From Lineus longissimus (Eukaryota; Nemertea; Pilidiophora; Heteronemertea; Lineidae): a stretch of DNA of 64,000 bases. Shown piece by piece: positions 63,801 through 64,000 of the stretch. Location of the stretch: assembly GCF_910592395.1 (NCBI RefSeq), contig NC_088308.1, positions 24,135,501 through 24,199,500 on the forward strand, in the 5' to 3' direction. The first letter of the stretch is position 1; each line of letters opens with the position of its first letter. Below the pieces are notes generated by a model that was not told the origin of the DNA, did no database searches, and was given only the letters and a program-made list of their open reading frames with translations. A program made the translations under genes and the position numbers.

Positions 63801-64000
63801 AAAGGAAATTGAATGATCCTTTACAAAAGAGTCTTACTAGGATGGCCAATGTAAGACGACGGGAAAAGAAATTATTCAGGCGGGAAACCTTCAAGCCGTG
63901 AGGAGTGCTACTCTCGTGCATGTTTTGTGTTGGTCACATCAACAACTGCAACAAATTGTAGTTGCGAGACACCAGCTACCGTGATCCTAACGACAACATG

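Larger units (their letters stand above)
48599..64000. other. Upstream flank or long 5' intron with no recognised gene
   Basis: 15.4 kb of AT-rich sequence. Open frames are short, unrelated to families I know, and not joined by plausible splice sites. No GC-rich promoter island is seen. An acceptor at 48599 implies that noncoding first exons and the cadherin promoter lie somewhere in this stretch. Confidence 0.5.

Noticed and set aside
1-64000. CRISPR arrays, bacterial operons, rRNA or complete tRNA genes
   Set aside because: None were seen. The repeats present are dispersed transposons, and the coding signals are spliced.

Overview
The window comes from an AT-rich animal nuclear genome. It holds small spliced exons with GT..AG introns, several classes of animal transposons, and no bacterial-style operons. 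I think a marine invertebrate is likely, judging from the intron sizes, the RTE, Tc1 and R2-type elements, and a giant cadherin of the CDH23/PCDH15 group. I cannot name the species or phylum.

One gene dominates. It lies on the minus strand from a start codon at 48545 down to a stop codon at 3462. I joined 63 exons by reading splice sites and codon phase. All junctions agree in phase and the joined coding length is 12,765 nt, predicting about 4,254 residues. The order from the N-terminus is: a long pre-signal region and signal peptide (48.3-48.5 kb); 32 extracellular cadherin (EC) repeats (46.2 to 15.3 kb); a membrane-adjacent domain (11.9-11.0 kb); one transmembrane helix (about 11.0 kb); and a cytoplasmic tail of about 585 residues (10.8 to 3.5 kb). 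The protein ends in a class I PDZ ligand, Thr-Trp-Leu. EC1-EC3 look like protocadherin-15/Cad99C, but the repeat number exceeds that of vertebrate cadherin-23 (27 repeats). A 152-nt cassette exon in the tail would change the reading frame and remove the PDZ ligand.

Mobile DNA fills several introns and the 3' flank. There is a broken Tc1-type (DD34E) transposon with inverted repeats of about 190 bp at 138-1700. Two copies of one RTE-clade LINE lie at 11899-15028 and 25252-28543, both in gene orientation and both with target-site duplications. A plus-strand fragment of a LINE with a restriction-like endonuclease (R2/R4/NeSL group) lies at about 21.7-22.4 kb. A Harbinger-like element with a TTA duplication (36381-37282) and a short hAT-like element with a CAGTA duplication (37426-37853) share one intron. 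A GC-rich insert with a poly-A tail lies at 9.85-10.29 kb.

From 48.6 kb to the end of the window I see no convincing gene. This is the upstream flank, or a long first intron, of the cadherin gene, with a few small inverted repeats.
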